Source: Euglena gracilis (lineage: Eukaryota; Euglenida; Euglenophyceae; Euglenales). From it: 64,000 nucleotides of DNA. The stretch lies in assembly GCA_039621445.1 (NCBI GenBank), contig CP154956.1, positions 38,652,553-38,716,552 of the forward strand, read 5' to 3'. The stretch's first letter is position 1. Each line of letters starts with the position of its first letter. This document shows, in pieces, positions 1 to 23,147 of the stretch. The notes beneath the pieces were generated by a model. It had not been told where the DNA came from and did not search any database. It saw only the letters and a program-made list of their open reading frames with translations. The translations under genes were made by a program, and so were the position numbers.

Positions 1-1118
1 CAAACTCTCTTGTGTGGATCACAACCATTACGTTGCTGTTGATTTTTACTGTTTAGGCATTCATCCGCACCTCTCATTCTTTCCCCAAACACAGTTGAAG
101 GTTTTTTTGTAGGGTATCAAACAAATTTCCTTTTGGAGAGCTGTCTGCAACATCCTGTGAAATTTCAATTGTTATTATTTGGATTGATGATCACGTTTAT
201 TTGGCGTATTTCGGTTAATTTATACTGATTCTGTTGAACCTTTTCATATTAACGGAATTTTTTTTTTTACAGTTGGCAAAAGTTTCGGGTCTCAAGGGCA
301 AAAGTGATGGGATTTGTGGCAAAAAATTTTACCCGGGTGGCAAATATTTTTTGGAACCCTGGCAAAAGTGAGGGGTCCGGGAGGCACCATATTTTGGGAC
401 GGGGGGCAGAATTTGGAGGGGTTAGCTATATTTTGAGCCCATGTGTCTGTCCCTCACGTTGAAGCTGGCATATTTACCAAGCTGTTTATAAATTGCATGT
501 TCTACCTCCACAAAAAAGCTGCTTTATTTATTGTTTTGCAGGTGCCTTTTCCTCACATATGTATTTTCCATTTCAATTAACTCGTAGATTAAAGAAACAG
601 AAACACCATTTCTCAGCTTTTTCTGACAGAAATATAGGAAACAAAAGTCAAAAAAGGATTGAATACATCCATCGTTGTGGCTGTTTGCCTGCTTCATGCT
701 TTGGACGTCTTTTCGCGACGGTTTGTTATGCGGAATGGGTATCTTTCATATTAAAAAAACTCCAAACGTCACAATTGAATGTGTCAATATGCAATGCAAA
801 ATAGTGCAAAACACAAGTTTCATGTGAATTGTTTTCTGTGAAAGTGAGGTTTACCCCTTCCCAGATGGCATTATGCAACACTTTTTTTTGTGAAACATGG
901 CATTCCAAAAATGTTCGCGGATTCTTTCCCGATGAAAACAGTGTTTTAGGATCACAGTGTGTATTCTCCCGGAATTTCCGCAGCTTTGGCTGCCCTGGTT
1001 CCCAATGTGCAGCTTGGGTGCATTCGGTTGGTTGACTGCTCTGGGTTTGCTGCCAGCCCCCCCCCCCACCACAGCCACCCTCCTCCCGGCTGGCCAGCCC
1101 TGCGGCCAGCCAGGCCGC
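1..1118. other. Region upstream of the kinase gene, no gene seen
   Basis: No open frame here has convincing protein character. Positions about 270-430 hold a degenerate run of GGCAAAAGT-like words. The segment just before the start codon is C-rich (a 12-13 nt C run near 1058) and then GC-rich. No promoter element is recognisable. Euglenid mRNAs commonly receive a trans-spliced leader, and several AG dinucleotides before 1119 could serve as acceptor, but none can be singled out. Confidence 0.5.
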
Positions 1119-11634
<10,516 letters not shown>

Positions 11635-13531
11635 CCCACCCCCGGCCACACCGCCGCCCCCTCGCCCATCACTCGCCCTCTCATCCCCGGCCTGGAAGGG
11701 CGAGGGTACCCACTGCCATCCTCCAACCCCCGTTCCCGGTCTGCTTCGCGGCCATCCCTCCCTCCCCCTCAATCCAATGTCTCCGACGTCGTGGGCTTGA
11801 ATCATTTTGGCTGAAGCACACGCGGCTTAGACCGCCGTCCTCTCATATTTGCGCTCTTTCTGATCGTTCTCTTCCTCCAGTTGCACTTTCGTTCGTCCGC
11901 TCACTGGCCTGACCCCAGCCATTGACCTTGAGAGACGCCTTGTTTGCAAAAGCTGTCATGCTGCCAGGCTCGCCATCCCAGGCCCTTCCCCCATCTGTGC
12001 CATCTGGCACATTGACATCCAAAGTGCTGTCAAAAAGAACACTTTTTGAAGTGGTGTTATGTGGTCAAAAAAATCACCCACAACAATACAGCATTCTCTT
12101 TTTATACCAGCAATTTCTGAAACCCACACACCTATCCCTTGCCACCCATATCACCCAAAACCACCCATGTTGAATAAACAATCCATGGTCATCGACCGTA
12201 GATGAGTGGTCGTTGGACATAGCGTGTGATTTTGGATGAACATATAGCATTTTGGATGAACATAACCCCTCCCCCAATAGAAGCACGGGGCCGCTACAAG
12301 CACAGGGTCCAAATAAAAGTGCACCTCCCGCCGCCGAAGGCGGCGGTCCGCTACAAGCGCACCCCCCATTTTGATAGGATTTCTCATAGGAAATCAACAA
12401 AAATCGTGCAGGCAGAGTCCAAATAAAAGCGCACCCCCTGCCGCCGGAGCCGGCGGCCTGCCATAACTTCACCCGTGCTTCTATTGGGTGGGTCACAACA
12501 TATAATATTCTCAATGTGATTTTGGATGAACATATACTATTGAGTGTGGTACCAGGAAAGCCATCTTCATTTTGTTGCAATTATCCATTTTCAAGACTTG
12601 TTGCAAGACTCCATTTTCCATCCATTTTCCCAACAATTTTTTAATGTCCAATACACATGTATTAGTTTTGCACATACTGAAATAAAAGCACACAAGGGAA
12701 GCTTGTATGTGGGCAAAAGTGGGTGCAAATTATGTCACCCGTCGGTTGTCACAGGATGCCATGCCACCCATATGTGTGTCCTGCCGCTGCTCTGTGCTTG
12801 GGATTTCTTAACGACCTTCATTGGTTGAGTGAGCTCCATTCAACATTGTTCATCTGGGGTCTGTTTTTTTTTCCCACAATTTGAGCGAATTTCTCTGGGA
12901 AAGTGTGTACTTGTCATCACCTTGACAATTTTTCCTCTCATTTTCTGCTTTTTTTTCACGAATGTTTTTTGCTGCACCAATTATCACCACTCTTTTAAAA
13001 ATTGTGATTTACGGGGTTGTTCAGCAGTCGGTGGTGACAGATGAGAGATAAATGATGGATGGTTGGGACCATTATGGCTCGGGTGCCTTCTGGCATAAGA
13101 AATCTCCTGCTTCTATCTGCTTCTCTTCTTGGCATTCCTGTGCCATAGCAGCAAAGTGCCACCGTGGGCCCCGCAAGGGACGGGGCGATAATATACCATT
13201 CTAATCCGCACCGCATGCATTTTTGTGGGTTACCCCTCCCATTTGAGCTGCCATTATTTGAGAAAGAAACCACGCTCTTGCAAGTTTGGTGTGCAGGTTT
13301 TTCGATACGAAAATTCTCTCCGTGTCAATCATTGAGGGTTTCCACACGCACATTCCATACCAAGAGGCTGTATTGCCCCCCCCCCAAAATGGCCCAGGTA
13401 TCCAAGGGGGGGGGGTATGGTTTGGGGGTTCGCGTACCTACATCTTACCTACATCTTGCCTTCCGGGACCTGCTCCATCGTGCAATTCAATCCTCCCCCT
13501 GTTCGTTTGCTTTGTCCGCGGGATCCTCGCC
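11635..13531. other. Spacer between the kinase and glycosyltransferase genes, with a small MITE
   Basis: No gene is recognised. At 12282-12298 CCCAATAGAAGCACGGG is matched by its complement at 12472-12488; between them lie two GC-rich hairpin words (GCCGCCGAAGGCGGC and a variant). This looks like a 0.2 kb non-autonomous TIR element. The words TTTGGATGAACATA occur on both sides of it. The segment 13160-13530 might hold an upstream exon of the next gene but shows no clear one. Confidence 0.6.
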
Positions 13532-16500
13532 ATGGCCAACACCATCCTGAGGGGGTGGCAGCCCCACAAGCACCTGGTCAAGGAGGCGGACAAGAAGGGC
13601 AAATTGCGCCGGTGGTATCTGCCTGCTGGGGGGGGGGGGTGAGCACTGGCATCTTTGATGTTGGCTGGGTTTGGAGGCGAAGGATCCAATCCCTGCAGCT
13701 GCGCAAATGGGTCATTTGAGTGCTAGCGCCTGCTGGCAGAAGGGCTGCCAGCGTCGCATTTTCGCAGGTTCAATGCCGTGGCGATGCCCTCTGTGGTGCC
13801 GTGGTTCAACAACACCATCTTCCTCACCCTGAGCAACAAAGGATACCTTGGTGTGCCGACCAGTCTCTCCAGCTGTGTTGCCCCCTGGGCTGCTGCCCCC
13901 CTCCCCAGTCTGTCGGTTCTTCTCTGTCAGGAGGTGTGATATGTGGGATGGGTGGTATGTATGTGTGCAATGTGTGCTTTTGAGTGATGTTCTTTCCCAA
14001 TGTAAGTGTGCCCCAGAACTCTCCCCCTCCGCGACAGTAACCAATGGAAGCAACTGACATGGTCTCAACCATGCACACATTTGCGCATCAATGCCGATCA
14101 TTGGCACCCTTCCTGCCACAGATTTCCTTAACAACTCGCTGCTGCATTTCGCCCGCGTCTTTCCCGGCCGGCGTTTCTTCGTCGTCTGCTACGACCAGGA
14201 GACGTTCGACTGGTGCGACACCCAGCCCGTTGCTTTCTGTGTCCTGTCCAGTGGGTTCGGGCTCAGCTGCTTCCGCGTCTCATCACCCCATGCCAGTGGA
14301 GTTCCCTGAGACATAATTTCCTCAAAACCACATCATGGTCGCTGAATCCATTTGATTTGACCCACTTTGGGGGGGGTTAACTTTAGGGTCGAAATTCTCG
14401 GCGCTTCTCAGCGGCCGATGTCACATTGGACACGTTGTTGGTTTGTCCCTGTTTTCAATTTTCGCTTTGTGGACAGATTTTTCGAAGTATGACGTCATCA
14501 GATGTCATCTGGTGCTCTGGGTTCCCCATCTGGGCCATGGGGGAGGTGCCCTTGCCACCCATATCTCGGTGCCAGAAACAGCCATTTCTGGTCGTGAACC
14601 AAAAAATGTTATTCAAGACTGTTGAACGTTTCTGGACACCATGGTTTAACCCCTCTCAGGTGGGTGCCCCCCCTCCCGTTCCGGTGTGCTCCAGGGTGAT
14701 TGTGGCTGCAGGCAGCTGTCTGCGACTTATTGCAAACAGGCACCGCAGGAGACGAAGGCCTATCTGGAGTACTACACCAATGCCTTCCGGTGCTCTCCTG
14801 CACCCTGCGTCATTTCCCCAGCACTGGCAGGGTTTCTGGCTTGTCACCAGAGGAGGGGAACATGCGCGTTTTATTGTGTTTTTCGATTTTGGCAAAGTTT
14901 GCATTTTTTTGTGTTTTTTTCCCCGGCCACTTCATAACTTTTGCTGGAATATATTTTCAACTGGTCAAGGGCTCCCACCCCAAATTGGAGGTTTATGGCA
15001 CCTGATATGGATGGGGCCAAGGTAGAGATATCCAGAATCCACAGGATCGGCATGGTGAGAGTTGGAGCCCACATGCGCCGCCGCGGCCAAGGTCGTCCCT
15101 GAACTGGGGCGGGGCAGCGCCACTGAGCTCATGCCGTCACACCGCGGCTGTGAAACCAGTTTTTTGTCAATTTTTTTGGCATTTTTGACTTTTTGATCAA
15201 TAATTTGCATAATTTTGGAGTTGGGATGTTCCAAAGTCCAAGCAAAATAGATGATGTTACATGATGAAAAAAATTCTCGAAGACTTTGAAATTTATTCTC
15301 ATCATCTCCACCAGAAAAGTGTACGTCCAGGGGAGCTCCTGAAAGGACTTGCTTGCAACTTGCTTTTTTATATTTTTTGTGCTTATTTGTATTTTTTTGG
15401 TGTTTTTTTGCGTCGCTTTTTATAAAAGTGGATTGCGTTCCCCCTGTCCTACACCCTCCGCTGCACAGCATCACTCAGATCTGCCGCCTGGCAGTGATCC
15501 ACTACATGCTGCGGGAGGGCTGGAACGTCTTCTGGCTGGACCCAGACAGCGCGCTGCTCCGTGATCCGTTCCAGGTGGTCTGCCCACATAAGGTGCCATT
15601 GATTCCCACCTTCCTTTAATGTTGCGTTCCCTGGCCTCCCTCCACGCAGCATGTCAAACGTTCAATTTCTGGCAAAGAAGTGGAACACAATCGTCCAAGT
15701 CCAACCTTCCAAACCTCTCAGGAAGACGATCTTTCGTTTCATTTTTGCCTGCAGTTTGAAATACATCCAAGCAGAATCATGCAAGGACGGGAAAATGCGT
15801 GAACCATCTTTCAACCCCCCTCAAACTTCGTCCCACCGCGAAATGCGCACTCATCAACCCCCCCCCCCACATGTCAGGCCCTTGCGTGTAGTGTCAGAAT
15901 ACCTGACAGGGGGGGAAGCAAGATGGCACACGGCACCATTTTTTGAGGGACAGGTTCTCAGCGGCACAAAAAATAGTGTCCAAACAACTTGGCAGGGTGG
16001 GGGGCAGGCAAGGACAGCCACCGGATCCCACCGGATCCCACCGGATCCCACCGGATCCCACCGGATCCCACCGGGGGTTTTTTGACCATTCGACTAGTGG
16101 GTTCCCACCGGATCCCACCGGATCCCACCGGATCCCACCGGATCCCACCGGATCCCACCGGAGATTTTTTTTCCATGCACAGATTTTTCTTCTGGATTTA
16201 TGTCATAATCATTTCCAAATGTGCAGTTTTCACATATTTCCACCAGCACCCCATCTGTAGTTGACTCACACTCTTTTTTTGTCTCGTTTCCTGCAAACGG
16301 GCAACAATCTTTTCCTTTTTGGCCATTTTTTTGGCCATTTTGGACCACTTTTGGCCACTTTTGTCCACTTTGGACAGCATTTGGCAATTTAGACCACTTT
16401 TGGCTGTGTGAATGCATTTTTGCTTTATTTTCACCAATTTTTGGCTGCTTCTGGCTATTATTGCACATTTGTGTCCAATTTTAGGCCACTTCTGACTGCT

Positions 16501-18493
16501 TTTCTCCACTTTTTGCCCCTTTTTGGCCATTTTGGCCGTTTTGTGGCCACTTGCACAGATTCGGTGATCATTGGTACAGTTTTGGTATGATCTGGTGGCA
16601 AAACCAGGTGATTTGGGCCAAATTTGGGGTTGACCGACGACCCCAGGGTGAGCAATGAGTATATGACATCGTATGGTGATCCCATGTGGTGACGGGGCAA
16701 AAGATCCTGAGCACCTGGCCGGGCCCATTAAACAGAGCCAAAAGGCGACTCATATGGGACAAAAAAGGGGCCAAGAGCCTGACCTTGTTGCATGTATTTT
16801 TTTTACCCAGTCCCCCCCCCAAGGCAACCCACCGGAACCCCACCGGATCCCACCGGATCCCCACCGGATCCCACCGGATCCCACCGGATCCCACCGGATC
16901 CCACCGGATCCCACCGGACCCCACCGGAGACCAAAAACCGGGGATGACTGTCCTTGCCTGGTGGGGGGTCATTTAAGTTCATTTAACTCCCTATTTTGAC
17001 CCCTTGGGGCTGCAGTTTTGGGGGCTCCCCTCCTCTCTACCCACCAATGTGCTTCGCAGGTGATGCCCCCTGGCCACGAATGGGTCGGGTCCAGGCGTTC
17101 GCTCGCACCCGCCCCCCGCTGCCCGCTGAGGTATTTTCTGCCTGCGGCGCAAACCGGAAGCCGCCAAGCCACTTGGCTTGCCCCACTGGTGGTTTTGGTT
17201 GGGACCCAAGAGGGACGCCTGGCCGGTGACCTGCCCCCCCCCCCCAACGCAAACACAAACGCCAACGCCTGAGGGGGGCGTGCCACCCAGCGGACCAGAA
17301 GCTGATGGGCCCGATGCGCAGCAAGGTCCACCGCAACATCGGCGTCATGTGGGTGCGCTCCGGGCTGGCCACGAAGAGGGCCCAGCGGCTGCTGCTGCTG
17401 CGGATGTATTACACCCGCGAGGTGTGGGGTGGGCTGTGGGCTTTCATGACGACTGCCAACGCCGGGTGGTGCTCTGGAGGTGGGGTGGCTTTTTGAAGGT
17501 TTGTGGTACGGTGTGGAGGTTTTTGACGTTGGCTACGAAAGGAGTAGAAGTGCACATGCCACAAAAACAATGGGCTGCCAGAGAATTCTGCCAATTGGGG
17601 TTGATGAGGGGGATACAGACCACAGGAAGATTACTACCCCCACTGATGTTTCAGACTCTGCGACACCAACACAATAGCATAAAAGATGCGCCGCCTAAGC
17701 GTGTGAGCTGGTTTGGTCCAAGACATAATCATGGCCAACGTAGAGGGAAGTGTTTTCTTGGCCCGCCTGGCCAGCCAAACAAATTTCCCTTTTCACGCAA
17801 CCAACCTTTTTCTGGGGTGCCTTGGGCTAGGAAGCCACCTCCCTCCTCAGGCTGGTTGAAAAACCCGTCTGCTGGGTTTTTTTTGTGAAGCTGGAGGGGA
17901 GCACATCCATTTGTGCAGTTGGTTTTGGGTGTTCTGGTTTCAGGAACCAGCCAGCAAGAGGTGAGACGGTGAAAATTTCCCTGAAAAGCTACCAAAAATT
18001 CTTATTTTAGTCACAAAAGTGACGAGAATTGTGTTATTTTTGATTCAGAGCAAAAAAAATCACGTTAATTTTCAATGCATGATGAGAAGCGCCGAAGGGG
18101 GACAAAATTGATGTTTTTGGAAGCCTGAAAAATGATGTTTTTTGGGGTTTGTGTCAGTCAAGAAAGAATCCAAAGATCAGAACCCCAAAAAAGAAGACCC
18201 GGATCTATTGGGGGGGGGGGGGCAAGACCCAAATGGACGACCTCGTGCAGGGCCGCCGGGCGCACGACCAGTACCTTTTCAACGATTTCTACACGGACCA
18301 CCGGGTGCGTACATTGTGCCTGCCATACACCGCGGATGGGCTGAGCTGCAACGAGGCCCACTGGAAACCCTACTGGCCAGGAACTAAGTTCTTCAACGTC
18401 CATGCAGCCTGTGCCCCAAAGGGCGACCGACAGAAAAAGCAGAACAAGCGGGCCTGGCTCCAAGCTCACAGCGCTTGGCTGTCGAGCAACTGA
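13532..18493 (+). CDS. Nucleotide-sugar transferase, DUF271/PF03407-like, 7 exons, 283 aa
   Basis: Exons: 13532-13611, 13768-13850, 14122-14240, 14716-14789, 15469-15574, 17299-17421, 18227-18493 (852 nt, frame kept). All introns are GT-AG. Seen: a hydrophobic strand VPWFNNTIFLTLSNKGYL then DFLNNSLLHFARVFPGRRFFVVCYD (first Rossmann-like strands), then GWNVFWLDPDSALLRDPF with a DPD motif, then NIGVMWVRSG, then DQYLFNDF and a His-containing tail (NVHAAC). This order (strand, D-x-D, N-x-G-x-x-x-x-R, D-Q) is that of PF03407 glycosyltransferases, which transfer a sugar from a nucleotide donor, usually in the Golgi. No signal anchor is seen after the ATG; in-frame upstream codons are hydrophobic, so an N-terminal exon may be missed. 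Exon 3 end and exon 4 start are the least certain. The distance from DPF to NIG is short, so a small exon in 15575-17298 may also be missed. Confidence 0.78.
16005..16960. mobile_element. Decamer-armed TIR element (GGATCCCACC unit), 956 bp
   Basis: CAGGCAAGGACAG at the left is matched by CTGTCCTTGCCTG at the right. The 8-bp duplication GTGGGGGG flanks it exactly (15997-16004, 16961-16968). Arrays of the 10-bp unit GGATCCCACC lie at 16021-16074, 16101-16159 and about 16841-16923, all in the same orientation. The interior (16300-16560) is made of degenerate TTTTGGCCATTTTGG words. It sits in intron 5 of the glycosyltransferase gene. Confidence 0.9.
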
Positions 18494-18787
18494 CAATTGT
18501 GGCGCATTTCTCTGCCAGAAATTGGATGGTTTACAATCCGAATTGCACTCAGATCTTCAGTTGCTTCCAAACGCAATGTGCCGACCTTGGAAGAAAAAGG
18601 GTCGGTTCCAAAGGAATTCAAAAGGCGGGCATGGCCTCAAAAGGGCAAAATGGAGCCTGGGGTGTCTCGTACTCCCTCGAGGAAAACCGACCAGGGAGGA
18701 AGGGACACCGCGGACGAAGCACAAAGACCTTGAGGCTTTTTGCCTTTTCCCCCCCTATCGCCGGCGAGCAATGCCTGGCCTCACAAG
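18494..18787. other. 3' flank of the glycosyltransferase gene
   Basis: No gene is seen. The tract near 18640 (CATGGCCTCAAAAGGGCAAAATGG) resembles sequence at 20713-20740 and 21283, so the region is repeat-derived. No poly(A) signal can be assigned. Confidence 0.4.
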
Positions 18788-19316
18788 CAAGCACCTCTGA
18801 TGATGCTGGGCGATGCTGGGCGATGCAGGGCGATGCTGGGCGATGCTGGATTTTTGGAGACCAGAGGTGGGGTTCCGATGCTGGGCGATGCTGGGCGATG
18901 AAGGGCGATGCTGGGCGATGCTGGGCGATGCTGGCATTTTTTTGTATATTTTGGAGAATTGAACTTTTTTTGGATAATTTTCCCACAAAGCTCCAATTTT
19001 ACACCCATTTTGGTCATAATGGGTCAATTTTTGCTAATTTGGGGGCTATTTATCACTGATTTGGCAAATATTGGGCTAATTGGGGCCTTTTTGAGCAGAT
19101 TTTATGGCATTTTTGGCCATTTTGCGCCTTTTTGGTGATTTTGGGTCATTTTTCACAATCTTTTGTGGACATTGTTGGCGTGTTTTGGTTATTTTGGGCT
19201 TTTTGGTTGCTTTTTGGGGCTTTTTGTGGTCAATTTGGGCTTTTTGTGGCCATTTTTGGGGCTTTTGTGGTTATTTTGGCTTGGGCAGGAGCCAACGGAT
19301 GAATACTGGACAGATG

Positions 19317-19590
19317 ATGGACAAGATGCAGATGCTAGACAAGATACCGATGCTGAACAAGATGCAGATGCTGGACAAGATGCAGATACTGGACAAGATG
19401 CCGATGCTGGACAAGATGAACTGGATGCAGACGCTGGACAACATGAAGATGGTGGGACAAGATGCAGTTGCTGGACAAGAAGTGGATGGTGGGCAAGATG
19501 CAGTTGCTGGACAAGAAGCAGATGCTGGACAAGATGCAGATACTGGACAAGATGCAGATACTGGACAAGATGCAGATGGACAAGATGGGG
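19317..19590. repeat. Imperfect 18-bp tandem array
   Basis: The unit GATGCAGATGCTGGACAA is repeated about 15 times with changes. The same unit occurs inverted at about 27850-27900 and 28512-28615, inside element 27386-30308. It is in frame for long runs, but the reading is low-complexity in every frame and I do not call it coding. Confidence 0.9.
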
Positions 19591-19699
19591 TGCCACCCTC
19601 CACCCTCCAGCACAACAATTGTTTTGGACTTTTGTTTGTCTGACCGGCAAGGCTTTCAACTTGCACTCGATGTTGCCATCTCACAGGCCTGCACCACAT

Positions 19700-20580
19700 C
19701 CTCCGGCAAAAGCAGCAAAAGTGGTCAAAAAGTGGTCAAAAAGCAGGCAAAATTGGTCAAAAGGCAGCAAATGTGGGCAACAGTGGTCAAAAAGCAGTCA
19801 AAAGTGGTCAAAAAGCAGGCAAAAGGGGCCAAAAGTGGTCAAAAAGCAGCAAAGTGATCAAAAAGCTGCAAAGGTGGTTGGAAATGGGCAAAGGTGGGCA
19901 AAAAGCAGCAAAAGTGGTCAAAAAGCAGTCAAAATTGGTCAAAAGGCAGCAAATGTGGGCAACAGTGGTCAAAAAGCAGTCAAAAGTGGTCAAAAAGCAA
20001 GCAAAAGGGACCAAAAGTGGTCAAAAAGCAGCAAAGTGATCAAAAAGCTGCAAAGGTGGTTGGAAATGGGCAAAGGTGGGCAAAAAGCAGCAAAGTGATC
20101 AAAAAGCTGCAAAGGTGGTTGGAAATGGGGAAAGGTGGGCAAAAAGCAGCAAAGTGATCAAAAAGCTGCAAAGGTGGTTGGAAATGGGCAAAGGTGGCCA
20201 AAAAGCAGCAAAGTGATCAAAAAGCTGCAAAGGTGGTTGGAAATGGGCTAAGGTGGGCAAAAAGCAGCAAAAGTGGTCAAGAAGCAGTCAAAATTGGTCA
20301 AAAGGAAGCAAATGTGGGCAACAGTGGTCAAAAAGCAGTCAAAAGTGGTCAAAAAGCAGGCAAAAGGGGCCAAAAGTGGTCAAAAAGCAGCAAAGTGATC
20401 AAAAAGCTGCAAAGGTGGTTGGAAATGGGCAAAGGTGGGCAAAAAGCAGCAAAAGTGGTCAAGAAGCAGTCAAAATTGGTCAAAAGGCAGCAAATGTGGG
20501 CAACAGTGGGCAAAAAGCAGTCAAAAGTGGTCAAAGTGGTCAAAAAGCAACCAAAGATGACCAAAAGTAACCAAAAGTGG
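19700..20580. repeat. Higher-order tandem array of GTGGTCAAAAAGCAG words
   Basis: Short units of 10-12 bp (GGTCAAAAAGCA and relatives) are organised into larger repeats of about 64 and about 130 bp; several larger units are nearly identical. It forms the right interior of element 18788-20712. Lys/Gln/Ser-rich frames across it are by-products. Confidence 0.92.
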
Positions 20581-20720
20581 GCTAGAGCGGCATTATAGGT
20601 GCACCTTCAAGGGCTCCAAAGGCGATGCTGGGCGATGCTGGGCGATGCTGAGCGATGCTGGGCGATGCTGGGCGACGCTGGGCCCAAGGGCATGGGTGAC
20701 CAGAGGTGCTTGCTCACAAG

Positions 20721-22850
20721 GGCAAAATGGGGAGCTCCAGGGTTCGATATTAGGAGGCGTACGGGGTTTAGCGGGGGTGTGTCATTCCCACCCCCCTGCC
20801 CCTGGGCCCAGACCCCCCCCTGTGTGCACTGTGGCTGTTTTTTTTGGTGCCTTTTATCCCTTCTTCAGGCCTGGCGCTGTTGTTGCACACCCACTTGCCT
20901 GCCCCCAGGAAAACCGGCCCAAAAAAAGAAGGGCGTAAGGGACACCGCGCGCCTTTTTTCCACCAGCGAGTAAGGCGTGGCCGCGAAAGGGGAGATAGCG
21001 GAGACCGGGGTCCGGACCGACCCCGAGGGGGGGTGGCCCGCACCCCCCGACACGTCGGGCTCCGCCCGCGGCCGCCCCCCAAAAGGTCAGTTTTTTCCTG
21101 GCAGGCTCGTGTTTTTCTGTAAATTTTTTTGATAGTCAGCTGGCTTCTTCGCACGGGAGTCTGCTCCTTTCTCTGGGCATTGAAGGGCAAATTAACAGCC
21201 AACCCTTGCGAAAGAAGGCACCATCGGGGCCCGAACCAAGTGCGGCATCGCAATCCTAACAGCACACCGCCGGCAAACAAGGCATGGCCTCACAAGGGCG
21301 AAGTGCGGTTCCCGCAAACCGGAACGGCGGCAAAGTGGTTCCCACTCCATGAAGAAATATATTTCTTGTGCGAAGCGTCGGGGGGCTTGTACCCAAAAAT
21401 CGCAGACGTTTCACTAATTTTTTTTTGCTTCCGGTGCCCCCACTGGTCTGAAGTGAGGGGGGTCTTGGCCCCTCTTTCCCCCTGGGGACCAAAAAAAAAT
21501 CAAACTGTGACTTTCATTTTGGGGCCATCATGAGAAAAACTGGGGAATAAACAATGGATGTTCATTGGAAATGCAGTCCGAGAAGCAGGCGGGGGAGGGA
21601 TAACTAGCAGTGGCAGTCAGTGATTGACTGGAAGGACTTGCAATGAAAACAAAAGAGGGACCTATACAATACAAATAAACCCATATACAAGTACATATAC
21701 AAGTACCACGCTCTCATTCATCTGGGTGTTGGCAATACGCTCACAGAACCCCCCAAAATTATCATGGCCAAAATTCTGCACATCCTGCACAAAAATACCA
21801 AAAATTCTGCATATTGACCCCCGAATGAGGGTTCTTGCAGGCATTTGGGTGGGTGGGTTTCGGGTCATTTTGAAAATTGGGGGGGGGGGCAGGAATACAT
21901 GGGAAGCCTTGAGGGGGTCAGAACCCCCCTCCCAACATGGAGGCCGGGGGGGGGGGGTCGACCATAAACAGACAAGAAGCCTTAGTGCAACTAAGGGGGG
22001 GTCGACCCCTCTTCTATCTCGAAGCTGTGGGGGGCCGGGAAAATTTTCGGTTTTGTGGACCAGCAAAAGCCCGGATGCCAGGCTAAAAAAAAAATCAAAA
22101 AATCATGGTCAAAAAATACTTCAGAAAATCGAAAAATGCTAATTTTTTAAAGTAACAAAACCTATTTTCACATTTTTTTGGAGCACAACAAAATATGAAA
22201 AAAAAATGTGCTCAAAAGAGGGAAAAGGGCGCTTCTTGCTCATTTTCTGGGTGCGGAGCGGCAGAAACTGTTCGCTATTTTTGGAACCTGCCGAGTGGGG
22301 TGGAGGTCCGGACCCCTCCTCCCAACATCTAGACCCCTACCACCTGCCTCAAAAACGAAGGGCTTCCCATCAGGGGTTTTTTTAAAGACCGGGGGCAGGG
22401 GGGTTGGCACCCACCCGCCTACCCACCCCCTGGGGTGGCGCCACCCCCCCCCCCCCAGGGGAGGGGGGGTCCCGGGGACCCACCCACTTTTGCCCGAAAT
22501 TGGCCAAAAATGCTAAAAATAGCACCTTTTTCAAAAATTTTGGCGCTTTTGGCGCCAGAAAAGATATACCCACCAGCCCCTACCCCCAGGGCCCAGGGTC
22601 CAAGGGACCCACCCACCCTACCCCCCCCTCCCTCCCGGGGAGGGGTCCAAGACAAAAAAAACCCCTGCTTCCCATCTATCCGGGGGGGGGGGGGGCAGGG
22701 GGAACTGCACCGTGCATTTTTTGCCGTTTTTTTTTGCAGCTGTTTTGAAAAAAAACTGCACACATACAGTTGTTTGCAGTTTTTTTTTCTGATTCCAGTT
22801 TTGAGGAAACCTGAGGTGTCGGCCCCGAGCGAGAAATTGGCGATGGACTT
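20721..22850. other. Gene-free repeat region
   Basis: The region holds G/C homopolymers, a CAGGGTTCGATATTAGGA-type terminus at 20748 similar to the ends of 24527-24925 and 46698-47069, the 21961-21993 fragment that shows the empty site of element 4519-5145, and GGGACCCACCC-rich sequence at 22380-22700. No gene is seen. Confidence 0.45.
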
Positions 22851-22855
22851 TTTAG

Positions 22856-22935
22856 TGGTCGCTAGCGACCATGGTCGCTAGCGACCATTTTCTAGGTAGC
22901 GACCATTGGTGGTCGGGCCGACTAATTGCTCCGAC
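22856..22935. repeat. Palindromic GGTCGCTAGCGACC cluster
   Basis: GGTCGCTAGCGACC is repeated and passes into GGTCGGGCCGACTA. Inverted forms recur at 24104-24190, and related GGTCGG/CCGACC palindromes at 31921-31965, 33393-33430, 40770-40860, 41090-41180 and 41600-41850. Confidence 0.8.
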
Positions 22936-23147
22936 CACAAATTTTAAATCCACCCCTCCTCTAAAATTTTTTAAGCCCCCCCCCCCCCCCGAAGGAAAAT
23001 GACTCAAAATTCACCCAAATGCCTTCAGAAACCCCTATTCGGGGGTCCATTTGCAAAAACTTATGGGTAATATCGTCTTTTTGTGCAAGTTCTATGAACT
23101 TGTCTTTGTCCAGGAGTCAGGGAGCGCGTTTCGGCCATCCTTGCTTT

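Larger units (their letters stand above)
18788..20712. mobile_element. Decamer-armed TIR element (CGATGCTGGG unit), 1.9 kb
   Basis: CAAGCACCTCTG at the left and CAGAGGTGCTTG at the right are perfect inverted termini. The 8-bp duplication CTCACAAG flanks it (18780-18787, 20713-20720). CGATGCTGGG arrays lie at 18804-18848, 18873-18934 and 20621-20681, in the same orientation. Between the first two arrays sits CAGAGGTGGGG (18862), which repeats the terminal CAGAGGTG. The interior core 18945-19150 recurs at 63370-63590 and, inverted, at 28795-28985. The interior also holds 18-bp and roughly 64-bp tandem arrays. Confidence 0.93.

Noticed and set aside
13164-13550. Upstream in-frame extension of the glycosyltransferase start
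   Set aside because: The frame upstream of 13532 crosses C and G runs and has no conserved pattern; a short hydrophobic stretch just before the ATG is noted as a possible missed exon but is not enough to call.
15943-16264. A repetitive protein of SHRIPPDPTG units
   Set aside because: It is the translation of the GGATCCCACC decamer array, which is bounded by element termini and target duplications and is open in several frames on both strands.
19104-20598. Long Asp/Gly- and Lys/Gln/Ser-rich frames
   Set aside because: They follow the 18-bp and GTGGTCAAAAAGCAG tandem arrays inside an element; no ordinary codon pattern or domain.
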